Shown here: positions 54,481 through 63,880 of the stretch, one piece after another
Numbering within the stretch: position 1 is the first letter of the stretch
Layout: the number at the start of each line of letters is the position of its first letter
From: Raineyella sp044508675
GTDB lineage: Bacteria; Actinomycetota; Actinomycetes; Propionibacteriales; Propionibacteriaceae
Assembly: GCA_044508675.1 (NCBI GenBank)
Contig: JBIQHF010000001.1
Span: 186,001 to 250,000, forward strand
DNA length: 64,000 bases
Direction: 5' to 3'
Program-made: the position numbers and the translations under genes
The notes under the pieces: model-generated
Databases searched by the model: none
Seen by the model: only the letters and a program-made list of their open reading frames with translations
What the model was told of the DNA's origin: nothing

Positions 54481-55524
54481 TCAGGCCGTCGGCTGTGTGG
54501 AGAGACTGCGGCCGGCCGCGACCTGGTCGCGCACCGGGCGCCACCAGTCGACGAGCCTCGCCAGTCCCTGGTCGAGGGGAATGCTGGAGGTGAAGCCCAG
54601 GTCGCGGGCGGCGGCCGAGGTGTCGGCGAGGCGGCGGACCACCGAGTTGACCGTGCGTTCCGGGCCGTGCTCCACCGGGAGGTCGGAGCCCATCACCTGC
54701 AGCAGGGTCCGGGCCAGGTCGAGCAGGCTGGTCTCCTCGCCGCTCGCGATGTTGTAGACGCCGGCGGTGACCGGGCCGGCGGCGGCCAACAGGTTGGCCC
54801 GGGCGATGTCCTCGGAGAAGACGAAGTCCATCGTCTGGCTGCCGTCGCCGAAGATCAGCGGCGGCAGGCCGTCGTCGATCCGCTCCATCCAGCGGACCAG
54901 CACCTCGGTGTACTTGCCGTGCACGTCCATCCGCGGCCCGTACACGTTGAAGTAGCGCAGCGCCACGTAGTCCAGCCCGTACATCGCGCGGAAGCTGGCG
55001 AGCATGCCCTCGTTGAAGGTCTTCGCCGCACCGTAAATGGTGTCGTTGTTGTACGGGTGGTGGCGCTCGGTGGTGGGGAACTCCTCGGCCATGCCGTAGA
55101 CCGAGGCGCTCGAGGCGGCCACGACCTTCGGGACCCCCGCGGCCACGCAGGCCTCGAGCACGGTGAAGGTGCCGTTGACCATCACGTCGACGGCCAGCCG
55201 CGGGTCCTCGGCGCACTGGGTGATCCGGATCGCGGCCTGGTGGAAGACCGTGTCCTGGCCGCGGACCAGGTCACCGACCAAGGCCCGGTCGCGGATGTCG
55301 CCCTCGACCAGTTCCACCCGGCCGGTGGCCAGGGCGTCGGCGATGTTGGCGAGCCGTCCGCGGACCAGGTTGTCCAGGACGACCACCCGTTCGGCACCGG
55401 CGGCGACCAACTGGTCGACGATCTCCGAGCCGATGGTCCCGGCCCCGCCGGTCACCAGGAAGCGTCGACCCCCCAGGTGCTCCATGGGATGGATGTCACG
55501 GCTCCGCCCCCCGGTCGGGTTCAT
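54481..55524 (-). CDS. NAD-dependent nucleotide-sugar epimerase/dehydratase
   Basis: Extended SDR of 347 residues: FLVTGGAGTIGSEIVDQL (NAD site, about 21-38), SSASVYG with the catalytic serine, Y-x3-K as YGAAK, and ALRYFNVYGPRMDVHGKY in the substrate half. Pattern fits UDP-sugar 4-epimerases or 4,6-dehydratase relatives. The reaction cannot be fixed by eye. Overlaps the MocA-family gene by 4 bases. Confidence 0.85.
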   Translation of the reverse strand: MNPTGGRSRDIHPMEHLGGRRFLVTGGAGTIGSEIVDQLVAAGAERVVVLDNLVRGRLANIADALATGRVELVEGDIRDRALVGDLVRGQDTVFHQAAIRITQCAEDPRLAVDVMVNGTFTVLEACVAAGVPKVVAASSASVYGMAEEFPTTERHHPYNNDTIYGAAKTFNEGMLASFRAMYGLDYVALRYFNVYGPRMDVHGKYTEVLVRWMERIDDGLPPLIFGDGSQTMDFVFSEDIARANLLAAAGPVTAGVYNIASGEETSLLDLARTLLQVMGSDLPVEHGPERTVNSVVRRLADTSAAARDLGFTSSIPLDQGLARLVDWWRPVRDQVAAGRSLSTQPTA

Positions 55525-56627
55525 CGCCGCGCCCCTGCTGCGGTGAACCCGACCGGGATGGACCCCGCCACAGTGACCTGGGAACCCTGCTCCAGCGAGG
55601 TGCTCGCCGCTGCGAGCACGTCGAGGACGCGCAGCGCCGAGTGCCCGTCCGTGGGGGCCGGCGTCCCGCCGCGGATCGCCGCGGCGAACTGCGAGACCAT
55701 CAGGCCCAGCGGCTCGAACTCCGACAGCGCCGGCGACCAGGTGTCGCCGATCCGGTAGGAGATCGTCATCCCCTTGCGCGAGGCGACATCGTCACGGACC
55801 CGCTCCTGGCGGGCCAGGTCGACGCCGCGGTCGAAGACGCTGATCCGCTGCTGGGGGTTCAGGTCGTCCCAGACCAGGGTCCGTCGGCTCCCACCGATGA
55901 CCATCTGGCGGATCTTGGTCGGCGAGAGCCAGTTGACGTTGACGTGCACCAGCGCGCCACTCTCCTGCGGCAGGGTCAGGTAGCCGACGCACGCCTTGCC
56001 TGCGTTCAGCGGATCGGCGCCCTGGGCGGTCACGGTGAGCGGCCGCAGGCCGCCGGGCAGGACGAAGTCCAGGATCGACAGGTCGTGCGGCGCCAGGTCC
56101 CAGAACACGTCGACGTCCGGCTGGACCAGCCCCAGGTTGATGCGTACCGAATCGACGTAGAGGATGTCGCCGAGCTCGCCGGCCTCGATCAGCTCGCGGA
56201 TCTTGATCACCGCGGGCGTGTAGCAGTAGGTGTGGTCGGCCATCAGGATCGTGCCGGCCCGATCCGCGGCCGCGACCAGTTCCCGGCCCTTCGCCGCGGT
56301 GTCGGCCAGCGGCTTCTCCACCACGACGTGCTTGCCGGCCGCGATCGCCGCCATCGCGACCTGGTGGTGCGTACGGGCGGGGGTGGCGATCGCCACGGCA
56401 TCCAGCTCGTGCTCGGCGAGGAGTTCCTCGACCGAGGTGGCGACCTGCGGGTTCCCCGTGCGCCGAGAGAGTGCCCGGGCGCGTCCGGCGTCCGTGTCAC
56501 ACACCGCCACCAGGTCCCACTCGGCGCTCATGGCGAAGTTGCGGGCCAGGTTGGGCCCCCAGTACCCGGCCCCGATCACCGCCACCCGGGGTGCGGGAGG
56601 CGCGGTGTTGTCGGCTGCGATACTCAT
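55521..56627 (-). CDS. Gfo/Idh/MocA oxidoreductase, WlbA-like
   Basis: Protein of 368 residues. NAD site VAVIGAGYWGPNLARNF (about 15-31), EKPLADTAAKG and DHTYCYTPAVIKIRELI, then the substrate domain with DLAPHDLSIL. Resembles UDP-N-acetylglucosaminuronate 3-dehydrogenases. With a WlbC-like aminotransferase and the WlbB-like acetyltransferase (36781) it would make a UDP-2,3-diacetamido-uronic acid. Start coupled to the priming-transferase gene (1-base overlap). Confidence 0.86.
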   Translation of the reverse strand: MSIAADNTAPPAPRVAVIGAGYWGPNLARNFAMSAEWDLVAVCDTDAGRARALSRRTGNPQVATSVEELLAEHELDAVAIATPARTHHQVAMAAIAAGKHVVVEKPLADTAAKGRELVAAADRAGTILMADHTYCYTPAVIKIRELIEAGELGDILYVDSVRINLGLVQPDVDVFWDLAPHDLSILDFVLPGGLRPLTVTAQGADPLNAGKACVGYLTLPQESGALVHVNVNWLSPTKIRQMVIGGSRRTLVWDDLNPQQRISVFDRGVDLARQERVRDDVASRKGMTISYRIGDTWSPALSEFEPLGLMVSQFAAAIRGGTPAPTDGHSALRVLDVLAAASTSLEQGSQVTVAGSIPVGFTAAGARR

Positions 56628-58324
56628 CAGAAGGCTCCTTCAGGGTTGACCATGACCTTGAAGGTCCGCCACATGATCATGAGATCCCCGGTGACGGACC
56701 AGTTCTCGACGTAGTAGAGGTCCAGACGCACGCTCTCCTCCCAATCGAGGTTCGAACGTCCGCTGATCTGCCAGAGCCCGGTCAGGCCCGGCTTGATGTA
56801 GAGGCGCCGACCGGTGTGGCCCTCGTACGTGGCCACCTCCTCCGGCAGCGGTGGGCGCGGCCCCACCAGGGACATGTCGCCGCGCAGCACGTTCCAGAAC
56901 TGTGGCAACTCGTCCAGGGAGTGCCGGCGCAGGAAGGCGCCGACCTTGGTGACCCGCGGGTCGTGCGCCATCTTGAACAGGGGTCCGGCGCCCTCGTTCT
57001 GCGCGGCCAGCGCCGCCTTGTCCTGCTCGGCGGTGGCGACCATGGTGCGGAACTTGTACATCCGGAACGGCTCGCCGTCGCGCCCGGTACGGATCTGGGA
57101 GAAGAACACCCCGCCCTCGGAGTCGCGCCGGATCAGGATCGCGATCACCCCGAACAGCGGCAGCATCAGCACCAGCGCCACACTGGAGACCACCAGGTCG
57201 AGCGCCCGCTTGAACACGTGCCGCCCGCCCTCGAACTGCGGCTGCTCCACGTGCATCAGGGGCAACCCCTCCATCGGGCGCATCGTGATCCGTGGCCCCG
57301 CGACGTTGATCAGTGAGGACACCAGGATCAGCTCGGTGTGGGACGGCTCCAACGCCCAGCCGAGGGTGCGGATGGCGGTGTTCCCGCCGTGCAGCGGGCC
57401 GGCCACGATCACGGCGTCGGCACCCAGACGGCGGACGACGTCGGGCACGTTCTCGGTGCCGTGGGTCCTCGGCAGCGACTCGGAGCCCGGTCCGGCGCTG
57501 GGCCCGGCGTCCGGTGCCGCACCGGGCCCGAGGTCATCCCCGGTCTGGGGAGCATCGGCCTGGTCCAGCACCACGCCGACCACCCGATAGGCGACCGCGG
57601 ACCGGCGGGCGATCTGCCGGATCACGTACGCCACGTCCGCGGGTTGGCCCACCACCACGACGTCCGACAGGGCCAGGCCCCGGGCGCGCAGGTGGTGCAG
57701 CCGGGTGCGCCACCCCCACCGGCCAAGCATCAGCCCGACCAGGCCCAGCGGGAAGGTCACCAGCAGGTGGGACCGGACGTCGGGCTCCGGACCGGCACCG
57801 AGGATCAGCACGGCCACCCCGACGATGCCGGCGGTCGCCGCAGTGGCGCCGACGATCCGCTTGTACTCGTCGGCCCCGACCGCCATCCGCCGCGGCGTAC
57901 GGGTGCGGAACGCCTCCAGCACGACCATCCACAGCACGACCAGCAGTGCGGCCTCCCCCAGCCGCGGAGCCATCCCGAACCGGAGCGCCGGGACCAACGA
58001 TCCGACCGCGACCACGGTGACGATGACCACGAGGTCGGTCACGAAGACGCCCCGCCGGTACTGGCTGGCGTGCGAGGTCGACGACGAGGCCCCCGTGGGG
58101 TGCCCGTACGATCGACGGGGTGCCTGGTCCGGGCGACGCACCATGCCCGTGCTGCCCTGCCCGGTCCGCGTGGCCGCGCCGGCGGTGTGCTCCGCATCGA
58201 GCGAGGCGCCGGCCCGGAACGCGCTCGCGAGGTCGCCGAGACCGTGAAGCTGGCCGCCGGGACCGCCGAACGTCCCGGCGCGCCCCTGACCCGGCAGGTG
58301 AGCCTTCGATCGGTCGTGGTGCAT
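56627..58324 (-). CDS. Polyprenyl-phosphate glycosyl-1-phosphate transferase (priming sugar transferase)
   Basis: Membrane enzyme of 565 residues that loads the first sugar-1-phosphate onto undecaprenyl phosphate. A long disordered N-terminus (about 1-90), four helices (about 93-205), a Rossmann-like domain (VVVGQPADVAYVIRQIA) with a proline/glycine-rich insert, one more helix (about 373-393) and the catalytic bacterial-sugar-transferase domain: FKRALDLVVSSVALVLMLP, YKFRTM, SLDELPQFWNVLRGDMSLVG and GLTGLWQISGRS. GGGAG 7 bases before the ATG supports the long start; M61 is an alternative. First gene of the 14-kb leftward operon. Confidence 0.92.
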   Translation of the reverse strand: MHHDRSKAHLPGQGRAGTFGGPGGQLHGLGDLASAFRAGASLDAEHTAGAATRTGQGSTGMVRRPDQAPRRSYGHPTGASSSTSHASQYRRGVFVTDLVVIVTVVAVGSLVPALRFGMAPRLGEAALLVVLWMVVLEAFRTRTPRRMAVGADEYKRIVGATAATAGIVGVAVLILGAGPEPDVRSHLLVTFPLGLVGLMLGRWGWRTRLHHLRARGLALSDVVVVGQPADVAYVIRQIARRSAVAYRVVGVVLDQADAPQTGDDLGPGAAPDAGPSAGPGSESLPRTHGTENVPDVVRRLGADAVIVAGPLHGGNTAIRTLGWALEPSHTELILVSSLINVAGPRITMRPMEGLPLMHVEQPQFEGGRHVFKRALDLVVSSVALVLMLPLFGVIAILIRRDSEGGVFFSQIRTGRDGEPFRMYKFRTMVATAEQDKAALAAQNEGAGPLFKMAHDPRVTKVGAFLRRHSLDELPQFWNVLRGDMSLVGPRPPLPEEVATYEGHTGRRLYIKPGLTGLWQISGRSNLDWEESVRLDLYYVENWSVTGDLMIMWRTFKVMVNPEGAF

Positions 58325-58787
58325 GCTCTGACTCCCGTGACTACCGGGTCCGCGCCCACCTGATGCTCACGTGGTGGGGCGATCCTCGGGTACGGCGGCT
58401 GGTCCGCCGGAACGCTCCCGACACTAGATTTGGCGCCCGTGGTCGGCATCCGTGCGCGCTACTCGTTCGACTCGCGGGATCACGTGGATCGGCCTGCGGT
58501 GGGACTCGCAAGGACTACTCGGGCCACGCGGAGGCCACCTCGCCTCCACGTGGTCGGCGCGAAATCCGGATTGGTTGCCCCGGAATTTCAATAGGGTGCC
58601 CCTATGGAAGCTCGTGCCGGCGACCCCGATCCGGATCCGCCACGCTTCCAGGGATCCGCTACCCGTACAGCGGTAGCGTCTGTCCGAAGGCGCGGCGGAT
58701 ACGGTACCGGGAGAGGGCGTACAGGACCCGGTGGCGGGAGGAAGCGGAACCGGGCACGGTGCCGGAGAGGGACCCGGGCACACCGGA
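58325..58787. promoter_or_regulatory. 463-base non-coding region between the LuxR genes and the leftward polysaccharide operon
   Basis: No gene is seen. It holds the leftward operon's promoter (not localised), a GAAATCC/GGAATTTC-type imperfect inverted repeat at about 58560-58591 that is more AT-rich than its surroundings, and copy 3 of the dispersed palindromic element. It is the natural target site for the flanking LuxR-type regulators. Confidence 0.5.
58635..58700. repeat. Dispersed palindromic intergenic element, copy 3
   Basis: ATCCGCCACGCTTCCAGGG to GCGCGGCGGAT over 66 bases, same orientation as copy 1. The core cagggatccgctacccgtac is identical to copy 1, including the inner hairpin GCTACC-8-GGTAGC. 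Confidence 0.8.
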
Positions 58788-61490
58788 TCAGAGGCTCAGG
58801 CCACGCAATTCCGTACGATCACTGATGCCCAGCTTGGTGAACGCCCGATAGAGGTGCCCCTCGACGGTCCGCGGCGAGACCACCAGGATCCTGGCGATCT
58901 CCGCATTGGTGTGGCCCCGGTGCGCCAGCACCACGATCTCGCGCTCACGCTCGGTCAACGCCCCGAGCTCCAAGGCCGCGCCCACGTAGCGACTAGGTAC
59001 TCCGCCGAGCCTCTGCACGACCTCCTGCAGGTGCCGCAGCGCTTCGCCGCGCCGGCGCAGGTCGTTGGCCCGATGGTGGAACTGGACCACCCGCGCCCAG
59101 ACGTCGGCCGCGAGCGCCGGTTCGCCGGCGGCCCGGAGGCTGTCGGCCAGCTGGACCAGGCGCACCGGGTCGGAGGCGATCGCCGGATCAGAGGCCTTTC
59201 GCACCGAATCGGATCGTCGCCCGTCCAGGTGGCCACAGACCTGGTGCAGCCGGGCCAGCAGGTCGCCGTCATCATCGCCGGGGTCCCGACCCGCCATGGC
59301 GGCGAGCAGGATCTCCCGCCTGATCGCCGGGTATCGCTCCAGCTCCGAATCGTCGAGGATGCGCTGCCAGGGCGCGGCTTCCCCAGGGTTTGCCGGGTGG
59401 CGGACACCGTCGACCACCCCGGCAACGCCCAAGGCCAGCAACCACAGGTCGGCCGAGCCCCGTCGGCCCCCGCCCTGGAGCTGGTCCACCAGGGACCCGC
59501 TGGGTGTCAACGGTTCGGCCGGCGTCGTGACGAGGGCGTACAAGGCCTCCACCACGGGCACCAGGTGGGCCGGATCGGCATACTCCAGGTCCCGGGCCGC
59601 GTCGCGCAACGCCCTGGCACCGTGCCTGAGCCGTCCCCGGCTCAGCTCGAGGATCCCCTGGAGGCCCTCCACGGTTCCGGCCTCCGCGTGCCAACGATGC
59701 ACCGGGCTGTGCCGCTGCTCCTCGAGCACCTGCCCGGCAGCATCCAGGTCTCCGGCCAGTATCCGGGCCACCGCCACGTGGACCAGGGCGTGCCCACCCA
59801 TCAGCGCCGTCATCCGCGGCGAACTCATCGCCAGGTCGTAGGCCAGAGCCGCCTCCGCGGCCGCCGCGACCACCTCGCCCGTACGGGACAGCAACTGCAG
59901 CCGCAGCCAGTGCGCCAGGCAGCACGGTGCGGGAGGGGACTGCGGGTCCGCCAGGAGTTCGGCGGACCGGTCCATCAGGTGCGGGAGCTCGGCGGGGTCG
60001 TCCAGCAGGTCCAGTGCCGCCAGCCACTCGGCCAGGGGTCGCCTGAGTCCGGGGATCGGGCGCCCCTGGTGCTGGGCCCGTTCCAGGAAGTCGGACCAGA
60101 CCTGCCGGAGCGCCTCCGCGGGCGATGCGGGCTCGCCGGAGCGGACCAGGTCCATCGCGAGCACGCACAGCATCTCGGGCAACAAGCCCTCGTCGGTCGA
60201 CCGGTCGGCCAGTTCGACCAGATCGGTGCGCCCGGTCCAGGTCCGGTCGGTGGCGAGCATCACCTCGGCGCGAAGCAGCCCCAGCCGCGGGTCGTCGCGC
60301 TCGCCGGGTTGGGCGGCTAGCGACCACGCGGCAGCAAGGTCCCTGGCCGCCAGGTGCTCGTAGCCGGCAGCCAGCCGCTCCGCGTCGGGCACCGACAGGC
60401 CGTTGTCGATCCGCCAGACCACGCTCCGCGCCGGAGGCGGCCGCAGTGCCGTGCCACCGGCCGCCGCCCAGCGGGCCAGTAGGTCCGAACTGCGTCCGGG
60501 CGGGGTGATGGCGCGCAGCACCTCCCCGTAGAGGGCCGCGCGGAGTTCGACCATGCCGTCGTCGGTGCTGTGGATGACGTGTGCCTCGGCCAGGTCGAAC
60601 CGCTGGTCGCCTGCCACCACGCGCAGTTGGGACTGCGGCATCCGACCGGCCAGGGCCAGCATGGTGGTGGCCTCCTGCTGCTCGTCGGTCAGTTCGATAT
60701 GCATGGCCTCGACGACGCTGACCAACCGCTCGTCGACCGAGGGGCCCGGCCGCAGCAGCGTCCATGGGGCCGCCGCGTCCCGCCCCGCGCGCGCCTCGTC
60801 GTCCGGCACCACGATCCCCTGCTCCCTCGCCGACGCGACGAAGGCCTCGATCAGCAGCGGCGACCCCCCGGTCATCCCGAGGATCGTACGTACGGCCCCG
60901 GCGGTGGGGCTGGCTCCGCCCAGCGTGCACATCGCCCGGGTCCGGGCCGCACCGAGCGGTGGGATCCGCACGGTGGCCAGCAGTCCGGTGTCCACCAGCG
61001 CGTTGAGACCGGACTCGCCGAGCAGGCCGATACTGGTGGCGAGCAGGACGGCTGCGCCGTTCTGTGCCAGTTGGGCCAGCACGAAGGCGCTCGCCGCGTC
61101 GAGGAACTGGCAGTCCTCCACCACGATCACCGGCCGGTGCGCGGATCCTGCGGACGAGCCGGATCCTGCGGACGGCAGCCCGTCCTGGCCCGGACCCAGC
61201 GCATCCAGGTGGCGCTGCACCGCGCCGAGCACGTCGACCGGCCCCCGGATCTCCTCGATGTCGGCCAGGAACGGCGACAGTGCCCCGTACGCCACGTCGG
61301 CCAGTGCGGCACCGCACTGCAGGGTCAAGGGGGTCCGGGCGCCACGGTCCTGCAGGACGGCGCGGATCAACGTCGTCTTTCCGGCACCCGGCCCGCCCAC
61401 GACCACCGCGCCGGCGCGGTCCGGGTCGTCGAGGATGGTGCTCAGCAGTTCGAACTCGGGGCCCCACGCCAGTCCCGCGCGCACGGTCAT
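58788..61490 (-). CDS. LuxR/LAL-type ATP-binding transcriptional regulator
   Basis: Large regulator of 900 residues. An N-terminal AAA/NTPase domain with P-loop GGPGAGKT (32-39) and VIVVEDCQFLDAASAF (Walker-B-like) is followed by a long helical, TPR-like middle and a C-terminal LuxR helix-turn-helix (about 835-895: LTEREREIVVLAHRGHTNAE, then SPRTVEGHLYRAFTKL). Start overlaps the stop of the upstream LuxR gene (ATGA). The pair probably controls the adjacent polysaccharide operon (inference from position). Confidence 0.87.
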   Translation of the reverse strand: MTVRAGLAWGPEFELLSTILDDPDRAGAVVVGGPGAGKTTLIRAVLQDRGARTPLTLQCGAALADVAYGALSPFLADIEEIRGPVDVLGAVQRHLDALGPGQDGLPSAGSGSSAGSAHRPVIVVEDCQFLDAASAFVLAQLAQNGAAVLLATSIGLLGESGLNALVDTGLLATVRIPPLGAARTRAMCTLGGASPTAGAVRTILGMTGGSPLLIEAFVASAREQGIVVPDDEARAGRDAAAPWTLLRPGPSVDERLVSVVEAMHIELTDEQQEATTMLALAGRMPQSQLRVVAGDQRFDLAEAHVIHSTDDGMVELRAALYGEVLRAITPPGRSSDLLARWAAAGGTALRPPPARSVVWRIDNGLSVPDAERLAAGYEHLAARDLAAAWSLAAQPGERDDPRLGLLRAEVMLATDRTWTGRTDLVELADRSTDEGLLPEMLCVLAMDLVRSGEPASPAEALRQVWSDFLERAQHQGRPIPGLRRPLAEWLAALDLLDDPAELPHLMDRSAELLADPQSPPAPCCLAHWLRLQLLSRTGEVVAAAAEAALAYDLAMSSPRMTALMGGHALVHVAVARILAGDLDAAGQVLEEQRHSPVHRWHAEAGTVEGLQGILELSRGRLRHGARALRDAARDLEYADPAHLVPVVEALYALVTTPAEPLTPSGSLVDQLQGGGRRGSADLWLLALGVAGVVDGVRHPANPGEAAPWQRILDDSELERYPAIRREILLAAMAGRDPGDDDGDLLARLHQVCGHLDGRRSDSVRKASDPAIASDPVRLVQLADSLRAAGEPALAADVWARVVQFHHRANDLRRRGEALRHLQEVVQRLGGVPSRYVGAALELGALTEREREIVVLAHRGHTNAEIARILVVSPRTVEGHLYRAFTKLGISDRTELRGLSL

Positions 61491-63880
61491 CGGCCCGCTC
61501 GGAGCGGGGCCGACTGGGCCGCCAGGCGGATCAACCCGGACCGCCCGCGTACCTGCAGCTTGGCGTAGATCTGGTAGAGATGGCCCTCGACCGTGCGGAC
61601 AGAGATCCCATTGCGCCGGGCGACGGTGGCATTCGGCAGCCCGTCGACCACCAAGACGGCGACCTCGCGTTCGCGCGGCGTGAGCTTCTCCATCCAGCCC
61701 GGAGTGTCGTCCTCGGCCAGGTCCGGACCCGCCTCCTGTTGTCGGGCCACGGCCTCGGCGACCCGGCGCGCATCGGCCGGTGACAGCCTCCCCACCACCG
61801 GGGTGACCCCGCCGTGGCACCATCCCGCGTAGCCCGCGGCGGCCAGGCCGGTCAGCGCGGTACAGAACATCGCCGGATCGTCGTCGAGGATCGCGGTCGC
61901 CAGGTCGGCACTCGGACCCGACAGGGTGGACTGGGTGCAGGCGGCCATCTCCTGCAGCCGATCGGCGACCGCGGATGATCCCAGCAGCGCCGCCCCCAGC
62001 AGGGCATGCAGCTCGACCACCTCCAGCCCGGCGGCGTCGGCCTGCCCGGCGAGCGCCATCAGCCGGTCGATCGGCGCCCCAGCGGCCCGGCCACCTGCCA
62101 AGGGGCCGACCACCTCGGCGAACCACCCGAGCCGGCCACCGGTCAGCGACCCGGGCGCCCCGCCCGTCACATCGTCCTGCTCGCCCGGTGCGTCCGACTC
62201 GACCGGCCCGCCCTCGTCGCGGTTGCGTACGGCGCGGCAGTAGGCGACCAGCGTCCCGGCCACCGCCCGCGCATGCGGGTCACCGAGGGCGTGCGCCTGC
62301 TCACCGGTCTCGGCGGCCCTCGTGGCCACGGACTCGAGCCGGCCGGACAACAGGTCGACCGCGGCCAGCACCAGTTCGGCGTACAGGACCGCCTGGGGGT
62401 TGCCGTGGCGGGTGGTGAGGACGGCCTCGGCCAGGGCTCGACAGGTCTCCAGGTCACCACAGAGCAGGTGGGTCTCCAGCAGCGAGACGGCGAGGGCGGC
62501 TCGGTCGTACGTCCCCATCACCGAGTCCAGGACGCCGCGCCGGTGGAAGGTGGACAGCTGGGAATCCACCCAGTCGGCGGCCCGACGGGCGCCCTCCTGG
62601 TCGTTGGACCTGGCCAGCACCTCGGCGCGGACGGCCTCGTCCCGGAAGCGTACGGTCTCCGCGTTCCGGCCGGGGCGAGGGTGGTCGAGCGCGTCGAGAG
62701 CACTGGGCAGGTCACCGGAAGCGGCCATTGACCTGGCTTTCGTCCAGGCCTCGTCCCGCACCGATGACGACTCGGCGTGACCTTCGTGGGCCCGCTGGAG
62801 GGCCGCCAGGGCCCCGGCGACGTCGGCGCTGGCCAGGTGCTCCTCGGCCAGGCCCACCTGCTGGCGCACCCGTGAGTCGCTCACCTCCTGCAACCGTTCG
62901 AGTTCTCGACGCCGCTCGGGTTCCAGTGTCCCCAGGACCCGGTCCTTCCACATCGGCTGGACGGCAGCCACCTGGCCGTCCGGTGTCGAACGGATCTGCA
63001 GGATGCCCTGGTCGTGCAACGCGTCCAGCTCCCTCCCGTCGCCCTCCCGGACCAGGTCTCGCACCGGGACCGAACCGGTCGAGGCGAGCACCTCCAGGAG
63101 CGCGCGGCGGTGGGCGGACATCCGGCGCAGCGCCACGTCATGGCCCAGCTCGCCCTGCCCGGCAGGCATGGGGCCGGCGGCCAGCACCAGGCGCCCGTTC
63201 ACCCGGTGGAGCTTCCCGGTCCCGAGGCAGTCCTCGGCCACCTTCCGCAGCCGACCGGCATGCCCCCCGCTGTAGCGCCAGAGGACCCTGGTGGCGACCC
63301 GGGAGACCGGGGCATCGAGGTGGGCCGCCAGGAGAACACCGGCAGCGGCGGGGGTCAGGGGCCGTACGGCCACGTGGGCCAGTCGGCCGGTGCGCGCGAG
63401 CGCGGCCAGGTCTCCGGGCAGGTCCACCTGTCGATCGCACTGGACGATGAGCCGCGCCCGTTGCTGCTGGGCCAGCTGGGCGAGGACGGTGACGGAACCG
63501 CGGTCCATCTGGTGTGCCTGGGACAGGACGACCACGCCGGGCTCCGAGCCCTCCGGGGACAGGAACCCACCCAGCATCTTGGTGACCTGGTGCCAGGTCG
63601 CGTCCGGGCTGATCTCCGATCGTGCCATCAGGATGGACAAGGCACCGTACGAAAGTCTCTGGACGAAGGAACTTCCGTGCAAGTGGAAGACCAGCCGATC
63701 GTCAGGCAGCTGCTCGAGCGCCGATTGGATGACGGTTCGGCAGTCCTCGTCAGTGCCGATGAGGACCGCACCGGCCTGTTCGGTCAGCACAGCTTCGGTC
63801 AATTCGTCGACAGCAGCTGTTGGACTGTTACTCCAGATCCCATCTGAATCCGGATTCAACCATGCGAAAGCGGCGTCCAT
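61487..63880 (-). CDS. LuxR-family regulator with degenerate NTPase domain
   Basis: Regulator of 797 residues with the layout of its downstream neighbour: N-terminal NTPase-like region, helical-repeat middle and C-terminal HTH (about 735-790: LTPREREVAVLVVDGLPNAT, SVRTVEGHLYQIYAKL). The expected P-loop position reads LIGTDEDCRTV, with no GK[ST], so ATP binding is probably lost. GGGAGGG about 9 bases upstream supports the ATG at 63880. Likely acts with the intact LuxR protein, perhaps as a heteromeric partner. Confidence 0.85.
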   Translation of the reverse strand: MDAAFAWLNPDSDGIWSNSPTAAVDELTEAVLTEQAGAVLIGTDEDCRTVIQSALEQLPDDRLVFHLHGSSFVQRLSYGALSILMARSEISPDATWHQVTKMLGGFLSPEGSEPGVVVLSQAHQMDRGSVTVLAQLAQQQRARLIVQCDRQVDLPGDLAALARTGRLAHVAVRPLTPAAAGVLLAAHLDAPVSRVATRVLWRYSGGHAGRLRKVAEDCLGTGKLHRVNGRLVLAAGPMPAGQGELGHDVALRRMSAHRRALLEVLASTGSVPVRDLVREGDGRELDALHDQGILQIRSTPDGQVAAVQPMWKDRVLGTLEPERRRELERLQEVSDSRVRQQVGLAEEHLASADVAGALAALQRAHEGHAESSSVRDEAWTKARSMAASGDLPSALDALDHPRPGRNAETVRFRDEAVRAEVLARSNDQEGARRAADWVDSQLSTFHRRGVLDSVMGTYDRAALAVSLLETHLLCGDLETCRALAEAVLTTRHGNPQAVLYAELVLAAVDLLSGRLESVATRAAETGEQAHALGDPHARAVAGTLVAYCRAVRNRDEGGPVESDAPGEQDDVTGGAPGSLTGGRLGWFAEVVGPLAGGRAAGAPIDRLMALAGQADAAGLEVVELHALLGAALLGSSAVADRLQEMAACTQSTLSGPSADLATAILDDDPAMFCTALTGLAAAGYAGWCHGGVTPVVGRLSPADARRVAEAVARQQEAGPDLAEDDTPGWMEKLTPREREVAVLVVDGLPNATVARRNGISVRTVEGHLYQIYAKLQVRGRSGLIRLAAQSAPLRAGR

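Noticed and set aside
58788..62126. Longer frame for the downstream LuxR gene
   Set aside because: The extension lies inside the upstream LuxR gene; the ATG at 61490 overlaps that gene's stop by 4 bases and begins family-like sequence.
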